Source of the DNA: Farysia itapuensis
Taxonomy: Eukaryota > Basidiomycota > Ustilaginomycetes > Ustilaginales > Ustilaginaceae
Length of the DNA stretch: 64,000 bases
Direction of reading: 5' to 3'
Assembly (NCBI GenBank): GCA_023212645.1
Contig: JALBYC010000013.1
Coordinates: 1 to 64,000 of the forward strand
Part shown: positions 39,301-47,929 of the stretch, piece after piece
How positions within the stretch are numbered: the first letter of the stretch is position 1
Layout: the number at the start of each line of letters is the position of its first letter
The notes under the pieces: model-generated
The model's input: only the letters and a program-made list of their open reading frames with translations
What the model was told of the DNA's origin: nothing
Database searches by the model: none
Made by a program: the position numbers and the translations under genes

Positions 39301-40536
39301 TTAGTTCATGCGTCGGACAAGGGCGTTGATGGCCTCTCCACGGTCACCAGTGTTGCCGCCCTCGGTGAAGTGGGGGATCTTCTTGCCCTTGAAGCCGCCG
39401 TTGGGGTTCGACAACTTGAATGCCCAGAGGAAGTTGGTGGCAGCCTTGAAGTTGGGGCCGCAGGTGGCAATCTCGTGAACAATGTCCTCAACCGACAGGA
39501 TGCCGTACTTGCCCAGGTGCTCCTCGACCACCTTGTTGTCCGAAATGGGGATGCGTTGACGGTTGATCTTGGCGTATCCACGCTTGTAGACAAGGTCGCG
39601 GATCGTCTTGAGGTTGGGTGGGCCGTAGGTAATGTAAGGCTGCACAAGCTGGAGCATCTGCGACGTGGCCTTTGTCAAGCGAACAAAGACACCGTTGTTG
39701 ATCTGAAGAAGTCGGAGAAGCTGCAGAATCTTTCTGGGCTTGGGTGCAATGTTGTTGATACCACGCAGACGCATGACAAACACAACCTTGGGCTGGCCGG
39801 GAACGTAAAAGTCTCCCTTGGCCTTGGCGGCACGGCGCAGTCGGATCTCCTCGCGCTCAGCGCTGCGGTATTCCTTGGTGTACTGCTCGGCACGCTTGAA
39901 AATCACTCGTCGCTTGGCAAGGTTGGCCTAAAACAAACAGCAAACAAGGGGGTCAACGTGTCAGTGCAACTTTTCAAAAAAGACGCCGAGAGATGACAGC
40001 TGCATGTCCACCAAAACCTCAGCCCCGAAAGATGGTTGATTGTCGGCAGCATGGTCCGTAGACTAGCCCGGAATCGGTTGGATATTATATGCATCACTGT
40101 GATACGGGCCTGCTTGCCTTGCCTCCCTGCGAACCGCTGCTGTGAGATTGCTTACCTTCTTGGACTCAGCGGCCTTGGCTGCCTTCTCCTCACGCGCCTT
40201 GGCGTCGGACTTTCGCTTCTTGAGGAGCGTCTCGGGGACGAGGACGTCATGAGCCGAGGGGACGGTGCTGTTTCGAAACAAAATCAACAATCAGTATCGC
40301 GCAGCGAAGAGAAAGCATCGGTAGCATCTATGTCCAGATTCATCTCGTTCTACCGTCATCACATCTGCGACGAAGATGGACATGCGGTGAGACTATTGAA
40401 CATCTTTGAGCAAATGTTTGCTTATAATGCAACTGGTCCGCGCAATGCTGCAAGTGTCGGCGGTGCTGGCGAACGAGACGAAGCTGGACGGATGCTGCTG
40501 AGGTGAGGATACTAACGTTTTGACCTGAGTGGACAT
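39301..40536 (-). CDS. RPL7: 60S ribosomal protein L7 (uL30)
   Basis: Three exons (40536-40517, 40267-40156, 39927-39301) give 252 residues. Exon 1 is only 20 nt (MSTQVK plus part of a Thr codon) and uses a GTTAGT donor. The protein is clearly L7: [25 protein letters not shown], the [11 protein letters not shown] helix, [54 protein letters not shown] and [23 protein letters not shown]. It contacts 25S/5S rRNA in the large subunit. Its introns (249 and 228 nt) are much longer than others in the window. Intron 2 contains a C/D box snoRNA candidate on the coding strand. The gene is divergent from ATG12, 324 bp between start codons. Confidence 0.96.
40015..40101 (-). ncRNA. Candidate C/D box snoRNA in RPL7 intron 2 (snR39b/SNORD32-type target)
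   Basis: On the RPL7 sense strand, a C box (GTGATGC, 40097-40091; one mismatch to RTGATGA) is followed 68 nt later by a perfect D box CTGA (40022-40019). Directly upstream of the D box lies ACCATCTTTCGGGG. Thirteen of those bases (ACCATCTTTCGGG) are exactly complementary to the conserved large-subunit rRNA segment CCCGAAAGATGGT. By the D-box-plus-five rule the pairing selects the G of CCCG, the site methylated through snR39b in yeast and SNORD32 in human. Yeast RPL7 introns carry snR39 and snR59, which act two bases away. The terminal stem is weak; a short external stem (ACAGC with GCTGT) may help. Boundaries are approximate. Confidence 0.7.
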
Positions 40537-40860
40537 CTTGACAGAGTGCAGAGTTGAGTGGATGGTGAGGAGAGCAAGAAGGTCTGATGGCCTCAAATTC
40601 GGTTGGCACTGTTGCTTGGCCACTCGAATTCGATTCACTTTTCCAACCCGCCAAATTCAACCGAGCCAAAATTGGATCACGTGTTTTTGCCCACAGACCT
40701 CGGCCGAGCGTGTTAGGTGAAACCCATCCATGTTAGACTGTGAACTCCGCAAAAGCCTAGTCAGCTAGTCCGAGATCCGAGATGGACATGTGCGAGCGGG
40801 TGTGCACAGACGTTGCGTTGGACCCTGGAAGAGCCAAACCACGTTTGCCTTGTCGCAAAC
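40537..40860. promoter_or_regulatory. Divergent promoter region of RPL7 and ATG12
   Basis: 324 bases between two start codons on opposite strands. A TCACGTGT E-box-like site lies near 40677, and CA-rich segments flank both starts. No gene was seen. Confidence 0.4.
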
Positions 40861-41478
40861 ATGTCGGCCTCGACGGCACTCACACCAAATCAAGGTAACG
40901 ACACTTGCGTCACGAAGCAGAGATCGCCTTCAGGCTGACCATGTCTGATCAACCGTGCAGAATTCGACAGACAATTGGGAGCTGCAGTGCCTTCACCGCC
41001 AAGTGCATCTCCCGCCGCGCTCCACGCTCTCGAGCAATACAAGAAGAAAGATGCATCCAAAGGTACGTCCAGCTCGCTGCCCTACAACCACCCCCGCAAT
41101 CGCTAACGTTTGCTGCTTACTACAGTGGTGGTCCGATTCAAGGCGATTGGCAACGCGCCTATCATGAAGGTACGTCTTGCGTCCTCCCTGAGCTGACACG
41201 ACACAATGGCGCTGACAATCGGCCGTTTTCAGACCAACTACTTTCGAATCACTGCATTCAACCGCTTTCAGGCAGTCACGCAGTTCCTACGCAAAGAGCT
41301 CAACTTCAAACCAAGCGACTCCCTGGTACGCCTTTTAGCCTTTCCTCCCCCCCACGCGTCGCCTTTTGGGCTCTGATATTGCATCGTGCTGACCCCTCTC
41401 CTCTTCTGCAGTTCTTGTATATCAACGCTTCCTTCAGCCCCGCACCGGACGATACCGTTGGCAATCTTTACAGAGTAC

Positions 41479-41527
<49 letters not shown>

Positions 41528-41670
41528 CCCCCCCCCCCCCCCCCCCCCCCGCCCCTCTCCCCTCCTTCTGCACTACCACAGCGCTCTGACCCATCTCAAC
41601 CGCGTGACAGTGCTTTGGAACCGAAAATCACCTTATAGTCAACTACAGCACAACAGCTGCCTGGGGCTAA
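40861..41670 (+). CDS. ATG12: Ubiquitin-like autophagy protein Atg12
   Basis: Six exons (40861-40894, 40961-41062, 41126-41169, 41233-41325, 41412-41474, 41611-41670) give 131 residues. The junctions stay in frame and all introns are GT...AG. The ubiquitin-like fold reads VVVRFKAIGNAPIMK, then ITAFNRFQAVTQFLRKEL and [24 protein letters not shown]. It ends in the conserved LIVNYSTTAAWG with the exposed C-terminal Gly that is conjugated to Atg5. The Atg12-Atg5 conjugate, with Atg16, promotes Atg8 lipidation on autophagosomes. Intron 5 contains an extraordinary poly-C tract just after the donor. An earlier acceptor-like AG at 41580 would break the frame, so the one at 41610 is used. Confidence 0.93.
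41481..41550. repeat. Poly-C tract (C46-G-C23) inside ATG12 intron 5
   Basis: 46 consecutive C at 41481-41526, one G, then 23 more C, starting 6 nt after the donor GT. The opposite strand is a G-run that could fold as G-quadruplexes, and the C-strand as an i-motif. Homopolymer length is hard to sequence and may be collapsed or inflated. Confidence 0.95.
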
Positions 41671-41741
41671 ACAAAACAGATCTCTATTTCGCACAACCAC
41701 ATCGGATACCAAATAAGTTAAAAACAAGGGTCCGCTCTGGT

Positions 41742-44700
41742 CTAGTAGACTTCGAGCACGTAGCGTTCGTCCTCTTTGAGCGCCTCCATCTTCTTCTCGG
41801 CCTGGTCCTTGGTGAGGCCCTTTTTGACAAAGGCGCCGATCAAGGCTTCGTGAATGTCCGGGACGGGCCAGGTAGGACCGCAGACGAAGAAGTAGCCCTT
41901 CTTGCCCTCTTCGACATCTTGGTCGTTGATCAGGCCGTCCTGCAGCACCACGTCCGCCTTGCCACCCACTGCTTCGAGCTTGGCAATTTCAGGGCCGAGG
42001 TACTGGGTAAGCAGATCGCCATCCTCCAGAATCTTGTGCTGGATGTAGACTTTCTTAGACGTGTCTCGGGAGAAGGCGAGACCCATGTGCTGAATGACGC
42101 CGTCCTGGGTGTACGCCTCGAGTTCCTCGCCGTACAGGTATTCGGCAGCACGGTAGCGCGAGCCAAAGTAGTAGACCAGCGGTCCGACGTCGAAGCCCTG
42201 GGCTTTGCGGTGTGCTCGAGCCTGGATGAATGCACGGAAGGGTGCAGCACCCGTGCCGAGACCGGCCATGATGATGGGCTGCGAGTCAATGGGAGGCAGC
42301 TTCATCACCGACGGCTTGAGCGAGACCGTCACTTTGGCGCCCGTCTTGAGTTCGGCCAGGTAGCGTGTGCACTGTCCGAAGCGGGGGCTTCCACTGGGCG
42401 TCTTCCAGTCCACCGTGACGATCAGCAGGTGAATCGAGTTACCCACCGCCGACTGTGCAGAGGCAATCGAGTAGTGACGCGGCTTGATCGGCTCCACTAG
42501 CGTCAGCAGCTGGTCCAAAGGCAACCGCGCCGAAGGAAACATGCGCAGCACGTCGGCGTACGTCAGTGTCTCGACCTCTGACAGCTTCTTGAACGTCGAA
42601 GATCCCTCAGGCGAGCTAATGAATCGAAGCCATCGAGCTTCGTCCCGGTTGCTCGCAAGTTTGCCCAGCTCCTCGTAGAATCGCTTGGGCGGCTTGCCAA
42701 AGATGTCGAGGTTCTGCTGCAGCGTCTGGAAGACAGTACGGCTTTCGTGCTGGCCAGGCTGCGTCAGACTGGGCGCATTGACAACCTCGTCGGCATCAAA
42801 GCCAGCCCACTTGATAAATTCGGCCACTTCTTGCTCGTCGTTCCAGCCGTGCACACCGAGCGCTTCGCCCACCTCGTACTTGAGATCGGTTCCTTCCGTA
42901 CTCAGCTCCATGTGGAATACGTTTCGGTCGTAGTCGACGGGTGTGAGTCGTCGGTTCTCAGTGACTTCGACCACCCACGTCTTCTCTGGCAGATCGGGAC
43001 GGAGCGAGTCTACGTCAGCGCCGTAAGCCTCGGCAAAGAGGTGCTGCCAGGCAGCCTGAGCCCACGTGCTGCGGGTGGGCACGGGGTCCACACCAACAGT
43101 GGCAGCGTCAGGGTGAGCGCCGTAGCCGTTGTAGCGGATCTGAGTGGGACGCAGAGGAGCGTTCTCCTCAGCCTCGGATACGGGCTCTGCCTTAGCCCAA
43201 GCTTCGTTGCTGAAGGCGTGCAGCTGCAAAGCCTTCTCGGTGGCAGCAACAAGACCCTCTACGCCGTCAATACCGATGGGTGCCGTGCCAAGAACGCGGG
43301 ACAGGAACGATGCCAGTGAAGCGCCCGAGCTGTTGAGCTGAGTACGCAGAACCGCAACGAGCAGCACAGCCGCGGCAATTTCAGCGGGAACCACATTGTC
43401 GCCAACCTTGGCTTTGCCACCGCTGGCGTTGGCAGTCTTGGTGTTGAGCTCCTGAACGACGGCAGCGGCGTCGATGAGGATGAAACGGGCGCTCTTTTGA
43501 GCCAAAATTCGCTTGTCTTCGGCTCGCAGCTTCGAGTCAAGCTCGGCGACCTCCCAGCCAGGCGTGTTGAAGATGACTGTGCCGCCGTGAACAAGCGACT
43601 GGAATGGAGCGTAGCTCTTCAGCGTCACAGCAGGGTCGCTAATGACGAGGATACGGGCCGCATTCTCTTCGCCAACCAGTGAGATAGGCGCATCGGCTGC
43701 CGAAGCAGGTCGAGTGGACAGCACCAGGTCGGAACGCACAATGCCGGAGGCTTCAAAGTTGTCGTGGCGCGACAGCAGGCTGGCTCGGAGCTGAGTGTCG
43801 GCACTTCGTCGACGAATTGCACGAGCAGTGAGCTCGGCGAGAGGTGCAGTGACGCTCGATTCGCTATCGAAGAAAGTGACGAGCGAGGCACCCGAAAGGG
43901 CCAAAAGATCCTTGTGCTCCTCGGCCGAATCGATAACATCATGTACCTTGACGGCAGTGGCAGGCGAAGAGCCGAGTGTCTCGAGCAGCTTGGCAATCTT
44001 GGCAGCCGCAAGGTACTGACCGGGAGCAAGAGCGACGGGGAAGACATTGGCAGGAATCTTGGAGCCGATAAACTCTTCGGTAAATAGCGAAGAGACAATG
44101 TCTTCGTAGATCTGGCCAGAAGTGGCGCCAGAGTGGACTTCCTCGAGAACGTGCAAGTTCTGGACGCTCTGCGGGATGGCCTTTCGGAGATCCTCCTCGG
44201 TCCAAGGTCGGAAAGTTCGGACGGAAAGCAATCCAACATTGTGTCGCATAGCTGGAGGCAACGTTACAAGCACAGCACGGGCAGCCTGGCTGTGGGAACC
44301 ACTGGGCACGACCAGGACAGTCGTAGCCTGGGGAGAACCAGTGTACGAAAAGTGCTCGATCTTAGGAGCAACGTCACCCTTGCTGGGAAGGCTGAGAGTG
44401 CCAATTTCGCGGCCGGCAAAGGCACCGTCAAAGATGTGGATCACGTTCTTGCGAGACTGGTAGGCGTAGTGTGCAAAGTCAACGGCCTCCTGTCGAGTGG
44501 CCGAGAGAATGACTTCGAAGGCATCACCGAGAGACGAAGCGGCAGCGATGACGGAAGCGTAGTCATTCTTGACGGACAAATCATCCGTCTCGGTCAGCTG
44601 ACTAGCTGCAGACACCTGCAGGATCAGCTTGGTGTTGTCGGCTTCGACGAAGGAAGCGAGCGAGGGAGCCATGGCGGCGAAACCAGAAGCGTTCGTCAGA

Positions 44701-45497
44701 GCAGTAACGACCTTGACGGGCTGCGTGGACGACGATCCATCCTTGACCGCTGACAGGTAGCCTGCGATCGCAGTGCCAGCTCCCGAGCGAGTCTGCATCT
44801 GGAAAACCTTGGGTCGGTCCTGAAAGATGCCAGCAGCGACTGCTTGCTTTGCCTGAGCCTCGCTGTACGAGCCAAAGCCGGCATTGACAGCGCTCTCGTA
44901 GCTAAAGATGGCGGTACTGTTGGCGTAGGCGATAGCATCAATCGCGCCAGTGCTGGTCAACTTGGGGTCGGGAAGGCTAAGCAGCCATGACTTGGCTGCG
45001 TTGGTAGCTGCGAGCTCTTCCTCAGTGGGGCCATCGACAGAGCTGAGGTCCATTCGTGCACCAAGGTGCGACACACGGTTTAACAACGATGGCTCGCTAG
45101 TAGCGGCTTGAGCAGGCTGGCTGTTGACTAGGCCAGTGAGCTTCTGTCCGCCAGCAGTGGCGTCAACACCGTTGGGGGCAACGTGGCCAGGCGCTGCAGG
45201 CTTAGCAGGAGCGGCATGACCGGCACCCTTGGCGTCAACATCATCGAGCTGCTTTGAAGCTGGCGGGTCAACACGTCCGGTTCCAACGCTGGTCACTGGC
45301 TTGGGCTGCTCAGTCTCGACCACGGGTGCGGATCTAGCTTTGGCATCCGAGACCTTTCGCTTGATGGACTTGTTGGGCTTGTGAGCTGGTGCAAATGCCG
45401 ATCGCGACAGTGCAAGCGTGCCTGCGCCGATAGCAAGACCGCCAGCAAAGATGGCTGCGGTCTGGTACAGCGAAGGAGCCGATGATGCAGCAGCCAT
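41742..45497 (-). CDS. MET10: Sulfite reductase (NADPH) flavoprotein component
   Basis: A 1251-residue protein from the ATG at 45497; the frame reaches further back but loses coding character. Met10 carries electrons from NADPH through FAD to the haem subunit, which reduces sulfite to sulfide for methionine and cysteine synthesis. The middle has pyruvate:ferredoxin-oxidoreductase-like domains (IFSYESAVNAGFGSYSEA, VPSGSHSQAARAVLV, LSVRTFRPW). The C-terminal third is the cytochrome-P450-reductase-like FAD/NADPH module: RHYSIASAQ, then IMAGLGTGAAPFRAFIQAR, YYFGSRYRAAEYLYGEE and the terminal YVLEVY. The N-terminal 20-40 residues form a hydrophobic segment (AAIFAGGLAIGAGTLALS) followed by Lys/Arg, unusual for this enzyme. 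About 200 residues longer than the yeast protein. Confidence 0.92.
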   Translation of the reverse strand: MAAASSAPSLYQTAAIFAGGLAIGAGTLALSRSAFAPAHKPNKSIKRKVSDAKARSAPVVETEQPKPVTSVGTGRVDPPASKQLDDVDAKGAGHAAPAKPAAPGHVAPNGVDATAGGQKLTGLVNSQPAQAATSEPSLLNRVSHLGARMDLSSVDGPTEEELAATNAAKSWLLSLPDPKLTSTGAIDAIAYANSTAIFSYESAVNAGFGSYSEAQAKQAVAAGIFQDRPKVFQMQTRSGAGTAIAGYLSAVKDGSSSTQPVKVVTALTNASGFAAMAPSLASFVEADNTKLILQVSAASQLTETDDLSVKNDYASVIAAASSLGDAFEVILSATRQEAVDFAHYAYQSRKNVIHIFDGAFAGREIGTLSLPSKGDVAPKIEHFSYTGSPQATTVLVVPSGSHSQAARAVLVTLPPAMRHNVGLLSVRTFRPWTEEDLRKAIPQSVQNLHVLEEVHSGATSGQIYEDIVSSLFTEEFIGSKIPANVFPVALAPGQYLAAAKIAKLLETLGSSPATAVKVHDVIDSAEEHKDLLALSGASLVTFFDSESSVTAPLAELTARAIRRRSADTQLRASLLSRHDNFEASGIVRSDLVLSTRPASAADAPISLVGEENAARILVISDPAVTLKSYAPFQSLVHGGTVIFNTPGWEVAELDSKLRAEDKRILAQKSARFILIDAAAVVQELNTKTANASGGKAKVGDNVVPAEIAAAVLLVAVLRTQLNSSGASLASFLSRVLGTAPIGIDGVEGLVAATEKALQLHAFSNEAWAKAEPVSEAEENAPLRPTQIRYNGYGAHPDAATVGVDPVPTRSTWAQAAWQHLFAEAYGADVDSLRPDLPEKTWVVEVTENRRLTPVDYDRNVFHMELSTEGTDLKYEVGEALGVHGWNDEQEVAEFIKWAGFDADEVVNAPSLTQPGQHESRTVFQTLQQNLDIFGKPPKRFYEELGKLASNRDEARWLRFISSPEGSSTFKKLSEVETLTYADVLRMFPSARLPLDQLLTLVEPIKPRHYSIASAQSAVGNSIHLLIVTVDWKTPSGSPRFGQCTRYLAELKTGAKVTVSLKPSVMKLPPIDSQPIIMAGLGTGAAPFRAFIQARAHRKAQGFDVGPLVYYFGSRYRAAEYLYGEELEAYTQDGVIQHMGLAFSRDTSKKVYIQHKILEDGDLLTQYLGPEIAKLEAVGGKADVVLQDGLINDQDVEEGKKGYFFVCGPTWPVPDIHEALIGAFVKKGLTKDQAEKKMEALKEDERYVLEVY

Positions 45498-45883
45498 ACT
45501 GGAATGAGATGGCGGTGGTGGCTCTCCTGCTAGGAAGAATGTACCACAAACCTTCTCAAAATTGTTTGCCGAGCGGAGAACGGGTTTGTCAGATGGCGCA
45601 ATTTGCAAATCAAATAGCGCCTTTCCGCCTTGGCTGTAAAGCAGCTGTTCCGCGTTCCGGCTGTTTTTGTGAAACCGTGTTAGGGCATAGATCTTCACAC
45701 GCACCGTGCACCGATGCACCGACGTACCGACGCCGACGCACGCTTATACGCTTATATGCGTGCTTATATACACGCTGAAGCGCTGAACGCTCGCACACTT
45801 GAACACTTGGGCCAGAAGGAACTCGAAGATGCGAATGGATATGATAAACGAGGTAGTAATAATACAGTATGTAAAAAGGTAGA
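45498..45883. other. Upstream region of MET10 and 3' flank of med1
   Basis: 386 bases between two minus-strand genes. The open frame of MET10 continues into it without an ATG, and it should carry the MET10 promoter and the med1 3' untranslated region. No further gene. Confidence 0.4.
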
Positions 45884-47929
45884 CTAGGTTCTGCGTTGTT
45901 CGGTGTAGTACTCGCCCGAGGGAGCGCTAGATAGCATGCCGCCATCCTGAGGTGTGGCCGTGTATGTCTCGGATTTGACCTGGGCAGAATAGTTTTCCGG
46001 CGCGGGTTGGCTGTAGAGTGTGGCGTTAGCACCGTTTTGCGCTGGCTGGCCGACGTTGGTGGTGAAGCTGTCGTAGCTCTGACCGAGATGCATGTTCTGG
46101 GCAGGGTACGCGCCGTAGTTGGAGTGGCCGGGGGTTCCACTGACAAACATGTCTTGCTGATTGCCTCCGGCCCAGCTGCCACTGTTGTTGGTGTACTGGT
46201 TGGCGTACATGTCACCGCTTCGGCCGTACTCCAATGCAGAATCCGAAAGGCGAGTCTCTTTGGCTTGCGGCGAAATTCCGGCATAGTTGGTGTCTCGATA
46301 ATGTCCGTTTGAAAGGTCCATACTTGATGGGCCACCCAACAAGGGAGTGCTAAAGGACGAGGGCTCCGAGCCAAGGTCTCCAAGGACCGGCAGGCTTCCA
46401 TCGTACGACGCGCTGTACTTGCCAATGATCTTGCACAGCGCAGAAGCAAGCACCTTCCAGGGAAACACCTTGACGTCTTTCTCGATGTTGCGCGGCTTGG
46501 GGTTCGGGAAGCTCATGATCAGCTTGAAGAAGTTCTCGCACTCGCGCTTGTTCTTGCTGACCGTGATGGGTCGGAATCCCTCCAAGTTACGACGAATTCG
46601 GTTCTTTTCCTCGACTGTGAATCGACTGGCGACAAGTGCTTCCAGGAGGTAGATGGCGTCGACCGAGGTAACAAAACACTCGTTCTTGTCTTCCCGAAAG
46701 ATGCACGAGATGGTGATGCTGTTGGGCACATACTGCATGGGCAGGATGGGTCGGAAGGTAGCGTGGATCGTGGTACCCTCCTGACGTCTCCAGAACTGGA
46801 CCAAACGGCGTCCAGATCGCCATTCGTCGTGCGACCAACCAACAGCCATGTCATTCAAGTTGCCGTGCAGTTCAAGCTTGGCACGCGGTGCGATCCCCGA
46901 GCCACCGGGTGGGCTAGACATTGGATCGCTGGCCGTCGTGCTAGGTCCTGGAGTCACCGAACCGAGTTGCGAAGCGCGGATCAGCGGGATGGTGCCGTTG
47001 ATACCAAGATCGTCCGAAGAGGCGGATCCATCATTGTACGTGGCGGGAGATGCTAGAGTGCCGCTTGAACTGCCGGACTCGCGCTGACCGTCTTCATGGT
47101 AGCCGGGGATCATGACGTTTGGACGACCAGGTGTGCGGCGACCGGCACTGTGTGCACCACGGCCATACATGTTGCCACTCGCAGAACCCAAGACGGGGAA
47201 AGAAGCCGGACGGCGAAGCAGCGAGTGTTCGGACGATCCACCTTCCAGGTGATCAGCAGCACGCTTGAGCGATCGTGGCGAGCCCCCCTCGGTCTTGACG
47301 GAATCATCGCTGCTCGAGTTGAAAGATACACCAAGTCCAAGAGGGCGTGGTGCGGGACGACTGAGGGTGCGTGGGTCCTGGTAGCCAGCGGAAGCAAAGC
47401 GCGATCGGTTCGGCGAGTCTTCAAGGCCAAGGCTGGTGAGACGTCCAGAAGGTGAGCGCTGACTGGTGACAAGGTTGTAGTTATAGTATGGGCTCTGAAC
47501 CACGTCCCCGAACGCATATGCACCGTTGCTGCTATTGTTCAAGCCAAGCTGGCTGACACCTGTGTTGAGCGACTGATGGCGAGTATGGTTGGGAAGGTAG
47601 TGCGTCTGACCGTTGGGCGACCGGGACGGCTCGCCATGCTGCGGAGACGTGACGTTGTAGGGACTCAAAGCCTGTGTCTGCGCCATGACGGCAGTGTTGA
47701 GATCGTGGTGTACGTAGTTGCCCTGCGACTGTGAGCGAGGTGCTTGCTGGTCGTAGCCGTAGGGGGATCCCTCGAGCTTGACTCTGTTGAAGCCGGGCTG
47801 GAAGCCGTTTGTGTTGTAGGCAGCCGAATTGGGCGAAAGCTCTGGTGACTGGAATGCCGAGGTGGGCAAGGACGAGCCGCCGACAGGGCCAAAAGTGATG
47901 ACAGGATTTGTAGATGCTCCTCCCGACAT
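45884..47929 (-). CDS. med1: MedA/Med1-type developmental regulator
   Basis: A 681-residue protein from MSGGASTNPVITFGPVGG at 47929. The conserved MedA domain lies at about 355-510. It contains LHGNLNDMAVGWSHDEWRSGRRLVQFWR, CFVTSVDAIYLLEALV, FTVEEKNRIRRNLEGFRPITVSK and PKPRNIEKDVKVFPWKVL, ending KIIGKYSAS. MedA proteins control conidiation in Aspergillus. In Ustilago maydis, Med1 acts upstream of the pheromone-response factor prf1 and affects mating and virulence. The flanks are Ser/Asn/Tyr-rich and likely activation regions. The open frame extends 58 codons upstream, but that part looks like leader (Leu/Ser/Pro-rich, no conservation pattern). A 2-kb gene-free region precedes it. Confidence 0.88.
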   Translation of the reverse strand: MSGGASTNPVITFGPVGGSSLPTSAFQSPELSPNSAAYNTNGFQPGFNRVKLEGSPYGYDQQAPRSQSQGNYVHHDLNTAVMAQTQALSPYNVTSPQHGEPSRSPNGQTHYLPNHTRHQSLNTGVSQLGLNNSSNGAYAFGDVVQSPYYNYNLVTSQRSPSGRLTSLGLEDSPNRSRFASAGYQDPRTLSRPAPRPLGLGVSFNSSSDDSVKTEGGSPRSLKRAADHLEGGSSEHSLLRRPASFPVLGSASGNMYGRGAHSAGRRTPGRPNVMIPGYHEDGQRESGSSSGTLASPATYNDGSASSDDLGINGTIPLIRASQLGSVTPGPSTTASDPMSSPPGGSGIAPRAKLELHGNLNDMAVGWSHDEWRSGRRLVQFWRRQEGTTIHATFRPILPMQYVPNSITISCIFREDKNECFVTSVDAIYLLEALVASRFTVEEKNRIRRNLEGFRPITVSKNKRECENFFKLIMSFPNPKPRNIEKDVKVFPWKVLASALCKIIGKYSASYDGSLPVLGDLGSEPSSFSTPLLGGPSSMDLSNGHYRDTNYAGISPQAKETRLSDSALEYGRSGDMYANQYTNNSGSWAGGNQQDMFVSGTPGHSNYGAYPAQNMHLGQSYDSFTTNVGQPAQNGANATLYSQPAPENYSAQVKSETYTATPQDGGMLSSAPSGEYYTEQRRT

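Noticed and set aside
40268..40516. A perfect C box (GTGATGA) and a CTGA in RPL7 intron 1, spaced like a C/D snoRNA
   Set aside because: The CTGA lies in a typical branch-point context about 25 nt before the acceptor, no terminal stem forms, and the sequence upstream of it matches no rRNA segment I know.
41268..41594. Minus-strand glycine-run frame and plus-strand proline-run frame across the ATG12 poly-C intron
   Set aside because: Both are artefacts of translating the C/G homopolymer; ATG12 exon structure explains the region.
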